Notes under the pieces: generated by a model
Told to the model about the DNA's origin: nothing
Databases searched by the model: none
What the model saw: only the letters and a program-made list of their open reading frames with translations
Shown: one piece after another, positions 22,640-33,593 of the stretch
Position numbering within the stretch: the first letter of the stretch is position 1
How the letters are laid out: each line of letters opens with the position of its first letter
Assembly: GCA_963971305.1 (NCBI GenBank)
Contig: OZ020307.1
Span: 11,793,501 to 11,857,500 of the forward strand
Length of the DNA stretch: 64,000 bases
Source of the DNA: Arcuatula senhousia
Lineage: Eukaryota; Mollusca; Bivalvia; Mytilida; Mytilidae
Reading direction: 5' to 3'
Translations under genes and position numbers: made by a program

Positions 22640-23165
22640 GTTCTCTCTAGTCGGTGTATCATGGACTTGTGTAAGGTTGAATTCATTACATATGTCAATA
22701 AGTTTCTGTTGTACTTCTTTATCATTAGTTTTGTTGTTGAGAGCCATGTTATTCCAGTCGATGTCTGGGCATTTGAAAACACCAGCAAGTATGATATGCT
22801 TAGGCTAATTGCTGTTAATTTTTGCAATTGACTCCGTTAGTTTCTCTAGATCTTGTATATTTCTATGTGGCATATAGAATGATGATATGTATAGGTCTTT
22901 GCTGTTCTTCAGTTTTATTTTGACCCATTCAATTTCACATTCAGTAACTGTTTCCGGTTGTTCTATAGATACAAGGTCAGAGTGAGCTGCTATAAAGACA
23001 CCTCCTCCTAGGGTCCCTCTGTCGTTTCGGTACACTTTGTAATTATCAGGGAATATCTGGGATGCTTTATTTGCTGTTGGTAATGGTGGCTTGCCTGGTT
23101 TGATGCCTCTCAGCCAGGATTCTGTACCGATGATAATGTCTGGTTTTGGTATAATTTATTGCTGC
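22640..23165 (-). pseudogene. LINE apurinic-type endonuclease, frameshifted
   Basis: Minus-strand pieces in different frames read PDIIIGTESWLRGI (about 23110-23145), then RNDRGTLGGGVFIAAHSDL and VTECEIEWVKIKL (22805-23035), then HIILAGVFKCPDIDWNNMA (about 22745-22800). These are the conserved endonuclease blocks with the catalytic Glu of GTESWL. The usual GDFN is read here as GVFK, so that block is mutated. Confidence 0.75.
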
Positions 23166-23172
23166 TGCAAAT

Positions 23173-23721
23173 TCAGATGTGTTGTCTTTTAGACTTCTGC
23201 AATTTTAATGTCATTATCCTCAAGTTGAGTTTGTTTGGGACTGTGAAGATATCTGTTGTTGAGTTTACGCTATCATTAGCTGAGCCATTGAGTTTTCTCT
23301 GTGAATCTGTGTTTCTTCTTTTCCTGGTGTTGTTCATATCTTTATTTTTCGGGCTATTAGTGTGAAGTGGGTTGAAAGCGCTGCTGTTGCTTTTTATCGA
23401 TTCCATGGTATCATCAATGTATGATAGTGGTGTGAACACATTTGATGTAAAGAGTTCAAAGCTTCTGTATGTGAATGAGTCAACATTCATGCTGTCACAT
23501 TTCCAACACATGTACTGAACATTGCTTCTCTGTAGAAGTTCGTAGTCTTGTGTTCAAAGTTCGATGCATGATTTATGATGCCAGACATTACAATCATCAC
23601 AGCATATGCCTTCACAAGACCATGTGACTGGTAAGTCACAAAGACCGCATGGATTTACTGTTTGGTTCTTAGGACCTGGGTTGGTTTCAATGTCTCCACC
23701 TAATAGAGATTTCTCGACTTG
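23173..23721 (-). pseudogene. LINE N-terminal region: 2A-like motif plus PHD-like finger
   Basis: Translated from 23721 down: QVEKSLLGGDIETNPGP, then CGLCDLPVTWSCEGICCDDC, NVWHHKSC and, after one in-frame stop at 23556-23554, YMCWKC. The Cys/His spacing with W-H fits a PHD-type zinc finger. It continues through a Ser/Asn-rich linker to KLNLRIMTL at the endonuclease start. A stop at 23724-23722 precedes the 2A-like block. 2A-like motifs are known in some marine-invertebrate LINEs. Confidence 0.75.
23671..23697 (-). other. 2A-like ribosome-skipping motif GDIETNPGP
   Basis: The nine codons encode GDIETNPGP, an exact match to the D-(V/I)-E-x-N-P-G-P consensus, preceded by SLLG as in active 2A peptides. 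In other elements it releases the upstream peptide co-translationally without a stop codon. Here the upstream frame closes ten codons back. Confidence 0.8.
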
Positions 23722-23879
23722 CTACGTATCAGGCACGGTTGCTACGTATCATAACCGTAACACGTTTTCGGGAGAAATTATTGATGAACCAATGTTCATG
23801 TATGTCGATAACTCGATTATAACCTTTATTAAAACTACTAGTATCTATCCTGTATGGCCTTTGTAACTGTAAATACTAT

Positions 23880-25990
23880 CTTCAAATTTCAAGTTCAATA
23901 AAATTTTAAATATATATATTTTTTTTCATTAAAATTCCAAAAATGGAACATTGTAATAATGTACATGAAATAAACAAATTAGGGAATAAAATTCAAAACT
24001 ATAACTACATGTGTTTAAAACCCTTTGATTTAACAGTTATTGATATTTTTATACTTGTCTTTTAGCATTATATAGTATTTAAATTCGAAACACCTTCAAC
24101 TCCTCAAAAATCACCTAAAACTAGAAACCTGTAAGCACAAATGATTTCCCTGTCCCCCATCCGCCACCCATAACAAATTAAAATAGGTAGGAGTGAACAT
24201 TTTCAGTTTTTCATGTTGGATTGTGTAATTTTTTATGAAATTCTGTTAGAAAGTTTAGGAGGAGTTGTTAATATTAAATGGGTACCCTGAGATTTAATGG
24301 AAGGACAGACGAACACCCCTTCAATAGAATACCCCCCTTAATTTTCAATCGGGGATATAATAATGTGCATTAGGGTTAATTGATTGTTACATTTAATTTT
24401 TGACTTAATAAATATTTGGTTTTTTTTAACAGCTCTGCTATAAAAACAGCCGATTAGATTTTCTTTAGTTACTCTTCTATGAAATTTATCATTATCATAG
24501 AAAAGTATTATTATACTCCCACTTCTAAAAAAGGGGGAAATATTCCCAATTACTTGTCCTTCGTCCATCCGTGTGTCTCTATCTGTTTGTTCAAATTTTT
24601 TGTAACTTATATCCTCTGCGTCTTGTGTTAGGATTAATTTTTAATTTGGTTAATTGCTTTAGCACAATGTCATTGAGATATACCCACTTCATGTTTTCCG
24701 AGCCGACTAAGACTGTAAAGGGTTAAATGAAATTTTGAATACGAGTTCGTTAATTTATCTATATTAGACAACGTATCATAAAGAAGAAGAGCTAAGTTCA
24801 GTAAGCTCGACATAGACATTTGTTCGTCTTTGTGACCGCTTTAGCGCACAGATAAAGTGAATTCCCCGACACTATACAAAGTTGAGATGCATTTGAATCT
24901 GAGTAAAATGATAGTTAATATTATTATAAAAAAGTGCCAACCATTAAACTTGAAAAGGAGAAAGGAGGGGTTGTATTGTTTCTCATTATAAATTTTAGTT
25001 TGTAGGAAAAATATTTTGAGAAAACCAGAAGTAAAGAAAAAGATTTAAACGGTTAGAGTGTTGAAGAAAAAATATTATAAAGAAGAATTTCTGCTAATTG
25101 AACAAGAACGGAATTTGGGTCCCCTGCCGAGTGCAAAAAAAAAATCTAAGTTGGCTCGGTTAACCTATGAAGGCGACAGACCTGAAAACGTACATGTATT
25201 CTACCATTATATGTATGAGATCCCTGTCTGCAAATACATGATACATTTATCTGATGCAAAAAAAAATGTTACGGACCACATGTACACACACGTACGGACA
25301 TCCAGCATTTATATTATTATTATTAATATTTTTGGCGCACTGCTGACAATTAAAATCGTATGCCCCCTTCAAATTAGTTCTTGGTAATGACTTTATTTTT
25401 CAAATTTTACCTGGTCGCTAGGGGGATTAAAATTTTAAAAAAGGTAATCTTAGAGCTAATCCCTGAGAAAGGTTCACTTGTCACTGCGATACGTAACACA
25501 ACCGTTACTCAACGGTTACTTTTCAAAGAACGATTCGTTGGACTAACTAAAGACCAAACAAAAATTTGAGTTCATATTCTATTTAAAAACACATTTTTGA
25601 AAAATATAAAAAGAAAAATCAATTCAAAACTAAAAATATATTTTAATTCTAGCTTTACTACGGGAAACTTGTGCACAATAAGCTTGTTTTCATCTCAATT
25701 TGACTGCATGACCAATAACCGCTCCCCTTTCGTTGTACGAAAGCAACCGTATGAAGTTGAGAAATCTCTATTAACAGTATAATGATCCATATCAGGCTAT
25801 TTTTCGTCGACAATTTGGGTGGTTCTTGGTTGAAGCGGTTGATGGTATGTGGATTTAAGATGTCTGATTGATGCTAATGTTGTGTTAAGGTTTGATGATA
25901 ATCTTTGATATAGGCTTTCTTGGTTTTGCTGGAGGGAGTGTTTAAATAGTAGCAGCGCTAATATGCATAACAATTGCGGTGTGAGGTTCA
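23880..25990. other. AT-rich spacer with decayed repeat ends
   Basis: No credible gene. A minus-oriented CCCC-type element end lies near 24240-24345 (GGAGGAGTTGTTAATA, then GACAGACGAACACCCC and a C-run). A plus-oriented one begins near 24512 (TATACTCCCACTTC...GGGGGAAATATT, then CCTTCGTCCATCCGTG). ORFs of 60-110 codons here have no recognisable domain. Confidence 0.45.
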
Positions 25991-25994
25991 GCTT

Positions 25995-27135
25995 GTGAGT
26001 CGTGGTTTTGTTGTAGTATAGTGTAGAAAGCCTACTCTGACTTCAAGTTATTTGACCTTGTCAGGGATTGGTATAGTTTAGTGTAAAAAGCCTACTCTGA
26101 CTACTATTGTAGTTTAGTGTAGAATGCCTACTCTGACTACAATGGCCTGACTTTGTCAAGTAAATGGATTTGTAGTTTAGTGTAGAAAGCCTACTCTGAC
26201 TACAGTATTTTGGTGATGTTTTGTTGATAGTATTGTAGTTTAGTGTAGGAAGCCTGCTCTGACTACAATGATCTGATGATTTCGAGTTGATCTCCTTGTA
26301 ATTTAGTGTAGAAAGGAGACGGATTAACATAAGACTCTAAGTCTTGTTTCCGAATCCTATTAATTAATTGTATTGTTGATGACTGAAATTGTAAAATGTA
26401 TATACATTATTTAATTAGTTAATAAAATATGTTTACTCTTTAGAAAGCCTACTCTGACTACAATGCTTTGGAAGTGTTGAGTTGATCTCCTTGTAGTTTA
26501 CTCTGACTACAATGCTCGGGTGGTGTAGAGTTGATCTTCTTGGGACTTTTTGTAGTTTAGTGTAGAAAGCCTATCCTGACTATAATGCTCTGGTGGTTTT
26601 TTGTAGTATAGTGTTGAAAGTCTACTCTGACTTCAATGTTCTGGTGATGTTGGGCTGATGTTCTTGTAGTTTAGTGTAGAAAGCCTACCCTGACTGTAAT
26701 GCTCTGGTGGTGTTGAGTTGATCTTTTTGTAGTATATAGTGTAGAAAGACTACTCTGACTACAATGCTCTGGTGGTTTTGTAGTATGGTGTAGAAAGTCT
26801 ACTCTGACTACAATGTTCTGGTGACGTTGAGCTGATGTTCTTGTAGTATAGTGTAGAAAGCCTACTCTCAGTCTGACTACAATGTTCTGGTGATGTTGAG
26901 TTTATCTTCTTGTAGTTTAGCGTAGGAAGCCTACTCTGACTACAATGTTCTGGTGACGTTGAGCTGATGTTCTTGTAGTCTAATGTAGAAAGCCTACCCT
27001 GACTACAGAACCATGACAATAGTGTAGGTATTGTGGTGTTGTAGTGTAGTGTACTCTTACTACAGTATCTGGATGGTGTTGGAGATGTAGATTGGAGAAA
27101 TATGTAGTTAAGTGTTGAAAGCCTACTCTTACTAC
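25995..27135. repeat. 63-bp minisatellite
   Basis: Roughly 15 diverged units of about 63 bp: GTAGTTTAGTGTAGAAAG, CCTACTCTGACTACAATG, then CTCTGGTGGTGTTGAGTTG and a short spacer. Some units are shortened. Since 63 is 21 codons, the minus strand stays open and yields ORFs (26061-26330, 26759-27289) with a CSQSRLSTLNYK-NISSTSPEH repeat. I see no start, splice or domain evidence that these are genes. Confidence 0.8.
26316..26440 (+). mobile_element. 125-bp retroposed insertion in the minisatellite
   Basis: A non-repeat segment interrupts the 63-bp array. TAGAAAG occurs on both sides (26309-26315 and 26441-26447), a 7-bp target duplication. The segment ends AATAAAATATGTTTACTCTT, resembling a LINE 3' tail, so it is probably a severely 5'-truncated LINE. 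Confidence 0.6.
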
Positions 27136-27302
27136 AGTATGTTCGAATGTTAATCAGGTTGGTGATGGGAAACTGAACTGATGTAAGTGTTATATTGAAA
27201 ACTGAACTTACATGTACTAATGCCAGCGGTGTTTCTGTATTTGGCTTGAAATACAGACCTAATCTTGGTGACATAATGTAGATGTGCACCTCCTATTTTA
27301 TA

Positions 27303-27740
27303 TATCCTCAGGAACTTGAAATTTAGGACACTACGGATTCTAGGAAGTCTGCTTCATACCAGTATTTAGATCTGCATCTAGAAATTGACTCTCAAGGCAA
27401 ATTTTCCAACAAAGCTCTATGACAAACGTGATAACTTCAATTTTTCCTTCTTCTGTAGGAACATTCCGTCCGCTGGGCTGCCTCCAGCCTATGGAGTTTA
27501 CGTATCTCAATTGATTCGTTACTCCAGAGCGTGCGTGACTTACATCGATTTCCTTAGCAGAGCGTCACGTCTGACACAAAAATTGTCAAATTTTATTCTT
27601 GTGTTTCCATGTTTAACATGTTGTCTGTTTTTGTCCCGTTCTTGTTGGTGTTTACTGGATATGTCTCTGGCCTTTCCGGGACTTTTGACATTCGGATACC
27701 CCATTGGTACCTCTGCTTTGGTGTTTCCCTAAGCAAAACA
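27303..27740 (+). pseudogene. Penelope-like RT 3' fragment, second copy
   Basis: It matches the 3' half of the 17507 element: DTTDSRKSASY, LDLHLEID, LYDKRDNFNF, IPSAGLPPAYGVYVSQLIRY and SRACVTYIDFLSRASRLT. The frame then becomes low-quality tail ending TACCCCATTGGTACCTC. It contains stops and shifts. Confidence 0.65.
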
Positions 27741-27825
27741 TGGACTTTGCCATTGGTCAACAAGGGGGTACCAAACTATTATCCGTAACGCCTCATAGAA
27801 CCCATGATAGGTTAGTTTCAAGTTA

Positions 27826-27970
27826 GTATCCTGAATGTTCAAGTTAGTATCTTGAATTTTCAACATATCTTGAATTTTTAACTTATATTAGTATCTAGAA
27901 TTTTCAAGTTATTATCTTGATTTCTTACTTAGTATCTTGAATTTTCAAGTTATTATCTTGAATTTTCAAT
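27826..27970. repeat. 21-bp minisatellite, inverted relative to 19475-19735
   Basis: Units read TTGAATTTTCAAGTTAGTATC, the complement of the unit at 19.5 kb, and lead into the same flanking sequence (AAATCAGTGGCCGATAT). The two arrays belong to one larger dispersed repeat in opposite orientations. Confidence 0.7.
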
Positions 27971-27979
27971 ATGATAAAA

Positions 27980-28427
27980 AAAATCAGTGGCCGATATATG
28001 CTCCCGTTACCCCCCCCCTTTTTCCCCGACCAAAAATCACGTGACCTTAAAGTACATGTACCAAGAACAGCAACTCTGTATAACAGACGGAAGACATTTT
28101 TGTTGTTAAATTATTTTCATCAAAACATGTAGAATTACAGTAAAGATACAAGGTTTTCAAATGACACTAGTCAGGTAGTTGAACAAAATCGGTATTTCCA
28201 TTTAGTTAAACGGATCGTAACAAAACATGAAGCAAAACCATTTTTTCGAAAATTTTATTTTTTTTTGACAATTTTGCATGAAAATAAACGTAAAATCAAG
28301 GAATAAGATCAAATATAATTCCTTGCTGAAACATTTATTCAAATACTTATATTATTGTGTTTCCAAAATGCATCCAGTCTACTGAATCATAATGAAATAG
28401 TGTTTGTGTTTTACACATTGTCATTCA
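27980..28427. other. Unassigned AT-rich spacer
   Basis: No ORF, RNA gene or repeat end is visible apart from the flank shared with 19.18 kb. Confidence 0.4.
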
Positions 28428-28436
28428 CCAGTTGGG

Positions 28437-28557
28437 TAATCTCGTTGAGATGTTAGCTCCGGGGAAAAATTTTTTATTGGCCTCCTCTAACGAGAACGAG
28501 ATGTTAGAGGAGGCCAATCAAAAAATTTACCCCGGAGCTAACATCTCAACGAGATTA
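28437..28557. mobile_element. 121-bp near-perfect palindrome with 9-bp target duplication
   Basis: The arms, starting TAATCTCGTTGAGATG and ending CATCTCAACGAGATTA, are about 55 bp each and pair almost completely (TTAGCTCCGGGG with CCCCGGAGCTAA, TTGGCCTCCTCTAAC with GTTAGAGGAGGCCAA). CCAGTTGGG flanks both ends (28428-28436, 28558-28566). A 9-bp duplication suggests Mutator-type transposition. Confidence 0.85.
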
Positions 28558-28577
28558 CCAGTTGGGTACAAATTATC

Positions 28578-28606
28578 ATAGACCTGTATATTTAAGGTCT
28601 ATGCCT
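28578..28606. repeat. Small hairpin CATAGACC...GGTCTATG
   Basis: Inverted 8-base arms around a TGTATATTTAA loop. A related hairpin (CATAGACCTATATA...TATACAGGTCTATG) lies at about 44123-44167, so this is probably a dispersed foldback. Confidence 0.45.
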
Positions 28607-28728
28607 CTAGTATGGTACATGTTCAATCCACCAAACAGTTGAAATACCAGTTCCATAATAGCTGCCATTTTACAATGATTTTACTGAGTGACCGATACCT
28701 CTCAGGTGGTGTTTGAGTCCCGCTTGTA

Positions 28729-29042
28729 ACAGGTTGGGTGTTATAGCTCATTTGCACTATATATACATGTAGCTCATTTGAGCAACATTTTTTGTAAAAG
28801 AAGATGGTCTGAAGTATTTATGGTTTTCCTGATTGATACAATTACTACGAAAATTTGCAAATTTCCATGACTATGTCCAAGAAAAACCATTTGAAATAAC
28901 TACCATGTTTCTTTTACAAAAAAATGATCAGCAATGTATACGTTAAATTGAAAATCTAAAATGATATTTTTTACTTCATGAAAAAAATAGTACATTTGAT
29001 AATAGAGCTATATAGCGCAAATGAGCTATTACACCCAACCTG
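28729..29042. mobile_element. Foldback element with long TIRs (ACAGGTTGGGTG)
   Basis: The left end ACAGGTTGGGTGTTATAGC and right end complement (GCTATTACACCCAACCTGT) form TIRs of about 35 bp, continuing as ATTTGCRCTATATA. Pairing resumes inside (TTTTGTAAAAGAA with TTCTTTTACAAAA; ATGGTTTTCC with GAAAAACCAT), so nearly the whole 314 bp can fold. No clear target duplication. Confidence 0.75.
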
Positions 29043-29064
29043 TTTAATTTACAAAAAAAGGGAA

Positions 29065-29215
29065 TTGCCTACTTGTATGTGATTAGGTTTGTCAGTTAAC
29101 TGCCCAAGGACGGTGTTTTATTCCCGGTACTCTGGTTTTCTCCACCATTAAAACTGACCGCCCCAGGTGCGCTGAAAAAAGATGTTAAACACCAACACAA
29201 CAACAACACAATCCT
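29065..29215 (+). mobile_element. SINE-like 3' domain
   Basis: The order CTCTGGTTTTCTCCACC, TAAAACTGACCGCC and GTTAAACACCAACACAACAAC resembles the conserved 3' domain of bivalve SINEs (GGTTTCCTCC, TGGCCGCC, GTTAAACACCAA, A/C-rich tail). No tRNA-like head is recognised. A second copy lies at 42400. Confidence 0.5.
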
Positions 29216-29249
29216 GATTTAACTGGAAAACTTGTACCTACTCTCTTTT

Positions 29250-29536
29250 CAGGGTTCCCACGCCATCCTTGAATTCAAGGAAACCTGGAAAAGTCATTGA
29301 ATTTCATTTCAATGTTAAAAAACCTGGAAAAATCCTTGAATTTAATCAAATATCCTTGAAAAACCCTGGAATTTTGTAATATGCAGATTTGTTGACCATT
29401 TGATAAAAAAAGGCCGAAAAATATTGTATTTTTTTAATTTTTGCAGACTATTTTAATCCTTGAAAATGACCTCAATACCCTTGAAAAGTCCTTGAAAAAC
29501 CCTTGAATTTTGTGTCCAAAAATAGTGGGAACCCTG
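29250..29536. mobile_element. hAT-like MITE, CAGGGTTCCCAC TIRs
   Basis: Perfect 12-bp TIRs CAGGGTTCCCAC/GTGGGAACCCTG bound 287 bp rich in CCTTGAA and CCTGGAAAA words. TCTTTT flanks both ends (6 bp). Non-coding. The larger element at 31915-33593 has closely related ends and internal words. Confidence 0.8.
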
Positions 29537-29600
29537 TCTTTTATATGGAATAGGTGAAACCATGTCATTTCTCTCAAAACCTTGGGAAATGTTTGTTTTT

Positions 29601-30780
29601 AGCTGACCTGGACGGAAGGTCCATGTGAGCTATTGCCATCACTTGGTGTCCATCGTCGTCTGTCGTCCGTTAACAATATTTCAAAAATCTTTTCCTCTGA
29701 AACTAATGAACAGAATTTAATGAAACTTGGTATGAATGATCCTTAGGGTATCCAGCACCAAACTTGTGTTTAATTTTTGATCTGTCAAAAAACATGGCCG
29801 CTGTTACTAAAAATAGACCAGGGGGGGTCAGACTGCTGTTTTTAGCATGTTAATCAAAAAGTATAACATGTATAAGGGATAGATGAAATCTGATGCCACC
29901 CTACTGCTTAAGTATTAAAAGTTCTACAAAAGTCTCTATTTGGTCAAAGTTGTCAGATGATCCCTTATAGGGGTTACAGCCCCTTAAAGGTAGAAAATAG
30001 CATTTTTTAATGTTTTTGGATTATAGAATGAAAATTATTGCAGATAGAGAAAAGCTGTTGCTTGCTTATATGTTCAGCTCATTTAGCTCTACAACAGTCT
30101 TCATAGGGTTGAAGTTGCAAGATGACCCCTTATAGGGGTTACGGCCCCTTAAAGGCAAAAAAATAGTGATTTTGGCCTATAGAATGAAAACTTTTGCAGA
30201 TAGAGAAAAGCTGGTGCTTGTTTAAATGTTCAGCTCATTTAGCTCTACAAAAGTCTCCATAGGGTCAAAGTTGTTAGATGACCCCTTATAGGGGTTCCAG
30301 CCCCTTAAAGGCGAAAAATAGTGTTTTTGGCCTATAGAATGAAAACAATTGCAGATAGAGAAAAGCTATTGCTTGCTTAAATTTTCAGCTCATTTAGCTT
30401 TACAAAAGTTTTGTAGGGTTGAAGTTGTCAAATGATCCCTGATAGGGGTTACAGTCCCTTAAAGGCAAAAAATAGTGTTTTTGGCCTATAAAATGAAAAC
30501 TATTGCAGATAGAGAAAAGCTGTTGCTTGCTGTTAAAAATGGTCAGCTCATTTAGCTCTACAAAACTCTCCATAGGGTTTAAGTTGTCAGATGACTCCTT
30601 ATAGGGGTTATGGCCTCTTAAAGGCAAAAAATAGTGTTTTTGGCCTATAGAACAAAAACTATTACTGATAGAGAAAAGCTGATACTTGCTTAAATGTTCA
30701 GCTTATTAGCTCTACAAAGTTCTTTACAGGGTTGACATCAAGACCAGGTGAGCGATTCAGGCTCCTGGGAGCCTCTTGTT
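29601..30780 (+). mobile_element. AGCTCACC-family element, copy 6 (about 157-bp core)
   Basis: It starts AGCTGACCTGGACGGAAGGTCCATGTGAGCT and ends CCAGGTGAGCGATTC, AGGCTCCTGGGAGCCT, CTTGTT. The core has about five units of 155-160 bp containing CTCATTTAGCTCTACAA, GTYAGATGAYCCCTTATAGG and CCTATAGAATGAAAAC. Confidence 0.75.
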
Positions 30781-31773
30781 GAATTTCATGACCCTTGACA
30801 AATTGACCAACAAGACTTTTTATTCAATTTTCTTCTAAATTTGTCTTGAAAAAAATAAATTTTACTTTGCTTTCATTGCTTCCTATGATATTACATAAGA
30901 TCTTACCTCACTTGACCTTTGACATATATACATTTGTACATATCCAGAATTTCCCAGAATGGATGAAGTTGTAATTTCTTAAGGAAGGGGGGTATAGGGT
31001 TGTTCCTGTACATACTGGGTTGTTTCATACTGATAGTCTGAATTAGTTAGTTGTTTCGTACATGTACCAATCTTTCAGATTAAATAATAAGTTTTCTATT
31101 TACAAGGTTTTAGCACTGTATTTAATAACAAATCTATGCCTTGAGCATGTTGAGAAATACTCTGAACTTACTATTTGTTATTATTCAAACTTTTTATGAG
31201 ATTCATAGATTGCTGTGTTTATTGCAACAAAAAAAGTCAAAGTTGGATACTCGGTTGTTCAGAAGTTTACAACCTAGTAATTGTTCAGCCCCCCCCCCCA
31301 AAAAAAAACCCCGACCAATTATTGAAAATATGTCTTCTTATGAAATATAGAAAAGATAATTTACTATAGACCTGAAAGGTATTTTAGGGGCTTTTGTCAC
31401 TTATTTGCTTTATTGTATGCTAAAATTAATTTTACATACTTACTTTTTATATGCAAATTATATTTACTACAGTCTATCTAAAATAGGGTGGAAAGTGCTC
31501 ATTTATCGGTACTAAAAGACCTGGTGTGAATTGGAATTGGTATGAAATGACCTGGAATCTAGGGGCATTGCATTGCTAGTAACAATCCCTTAAGGTGGGA
31601 CATTACATAAAAATTGATGTTACTGATAAAATTTACCTGTCAACTGAAAATTCAGTCTGTATGTCGTGAAACACAACGTCAATTTTAGTTAGATTCTATT
31701 GCAAATTTCACATATAGGCAATGTTTACTAAACTGTATCTTAAAAATGAAGTCCGTGACATATCCTTTTTTTA
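30781..31773. other. Unassigned spacer
   Basis: AT-rich with a C-run at about 31290. No ORF with recognisable features and no repeat borders seen. Confidence 0.4.
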
Positions 31774-31914
31774 AGCTCACCTGGCCAAAGGCCATGTGAG
31801 CTTATGCCATCACTCTGCATCTGTCGTCTGTAATCTGTTAACAATTTCAAAAATCTCTTCCTCTGAAACCATTTAACCAATTTAACTGAAACTTTGCAGG
31901 AATGATATATGACA

Positions 31915-33593
31915 CAGGGTTGCCACGCACCTGGGAAACCGGGAAAAGTCCTGGAAATTGAATTAAAGTGTTTCTGGTTGGGAAATGTCCTTCAAAACCC
32001 GAAAAACCAAAGAAAACCGGGAATAAACCTTGAAATTTACAAGACCGGAAATGTAAACAAGTTGGATTAATTCCCTTGCTCATGATTGATTTTGCCCCAA
32101 AAGTAATGTTATCCCCTATGTACAAACTACACATTTTTGGGGGCGAATTGAATGGGACAACTTTACTTGATAATCAGAAAAGTTTTTTCTTTGATGTTTT
32201 TGGTCATGTTCGATGAGAATTTGACCAAAAAAAAAAATGTGGGGGGGGAGGTTCAAAATTAAGATTAATGGGGGGGGGGGGGGGTGTTCAGGGGTAAATG
32301 GGTTGAAGTAAAGTAAGGTAAAATTGACAAACTCAGCGGATGGTAGGTATACAAAAACAAAGATTTTAGTTAAAAAGATCGTAAAGATTTTTGTCAAACG
32401 CCAGGTCTAAAATACATTTTTGCTGTTATTTCAGAGAGAAAAAACTTATGTTGACAGCAATTCATAAGGTTTTCAACTGCATTTCAGCATTGAAATGGAA
32501 CCTATTAGGCTAAAAAATGCACGAAAAACTGCCAGGGTATTTTTTTTTAAATCCTGTCATGTTTCATAGATTAATGACTACATGTAGATCATAAATATAA
32601 ATTTTGTATTAAAATTGCCTTTTCACAAAATAACCAATTTTGGGCTGATTGTGACCTTTCAGGGAAGTTATCGTCACAGGTGAACAAATGAAATCGATTT
32701 GATTTTTAAAGTGTGTTATTTTTTGTGCTTTGTACAAGATAAACAACAGGGGGAAGGTTGGGCCCAAAAGACTAGTTTAACCCGCCACATTTATATGTGC
32801 CCGTCTCAAGCTAGAAATCCTTGTCAAAGCTATTGTTTGTCCTTGTCAACTATCTGTTTTTTGTTTTATGTCCAGAAATGGGTCTTTCATTGATAATCTA
32901 GGGATTTGTTTGAATCTTATGTAATGTATTTTTAGTCTTTGGCCAATGCAAGACATCGAGCAGTGACTTCTGGTTGAAGACTGCTGGCTGTTTTCCATTT
33001 TTTTTTTAAATTGCCGTTTCTTTAATGTTGGTTGTGTCTCGTACACTTATTCCACATCTCTTTATCGTCTTTTACTGTAGGAACTCATTGGTGAAAGGGT
33101 TAAGTATGAAAATGTGTGGACTGGAGAACATTTGAGAAGATACCATAAAACTAAAAACATGAATGTCAACGAGTAAAAACTTTTAAAATGTATCCATGCG
33201 CGGGCGCACCATCCCCTAAAGCGTGACAAAAATCATTTTTGCACCTTGCTCCGCTCGGCATATATTATATATCTGCACCTCCCCTAATTGATAATTCTGA
33301 ATTCACGCCTGGCCTCATGTTCAGTTGGCCTATTTGAGATCATAAGAATGTCATCTTTCCACACTGGAACAAGTTGACTAAATGAGACTGAAATTATGTA
33401 CAAGTACAGTACTTAAGTACATGTAATAAAATACTATCTTAGCGTTTAAAACTTAATTTTGAAAGAAGAATATTGGATGATATCTTGCATACTCTTACAA
33501 TGTAATTTCATCCGCTGGTAATGACCCTGGAAATCCTTGAAAAATCCTGGAAAAACCCTTGAATATGTCGTCTGAAAAAGAGTGGCAACCCTG
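31915..33593. mobile_element. hAT-like element, CAGGGTTGCCAC TIRs
   Basis: Perfect 12-bp TIRs CAGGGTTGCCAC/GTGGCAACCCTG with ATGACA on both sides (31909-31914, 33594-33599). It is 1.68 kb, with the subterminal CCTGGAAA and CCTTGAAA words of the 29250 MITE. The interior has G-runs near 32240-32283 and a short possible exon at 33081. I find no intact transposase. The 6-bp duplication fits a hAT subgroup. Confidence 0.75.
33081..33176 (+). pseudogene. Possible terminal exon relic inside the TIR element
   Basis: A polypyrimidine tract and TAG precede a 31-codon open stretch, ELIGERVKYENVWTGEHLRR followed by YHKTKNMNVNE and a stop. The residue mix looks protein-like but I recognise no family. It could be a remnant of the element's own gene or a captured exon. 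Confidence 0.2.

Larger units (their letters stand above)
20305..23870 (-). mobile_element. Decayed CR1-like/jockey-group LINE
   Basis: In minus-strand order it holds a 2A-like motif, a PHD-like finger, an APE-type endonuclease and a reverse transcriptase. On that strand it ends in a (ATTCAG)n microsatellite at about 20305-20330, the kind of short tandem tail CR1-like elements have. There are several frameshifts and stops, so this copy is dead. It is about 3.5 kb; the 5' border is not defined. Confidence 0.8.

Noticed and set aside
25058..25387. 109-residue plus-strand ORF
   Set aside because: No recognisable domain, ends in low-complexity isoleucine; no flanking splice support. Left as spacer.
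26265..26285. CTGATGA-like core suggesting a hammerhead ribozyme
   Set aside because: No GAAA core and closing stems at the required spacing could be paired.
26061..27289. Minus-strand ORFs of 89 and 176 residues with a 21-residue repeat
   Set aside because: Products of the 63-bp minisatellite; no conserved start, splice sites or domain.
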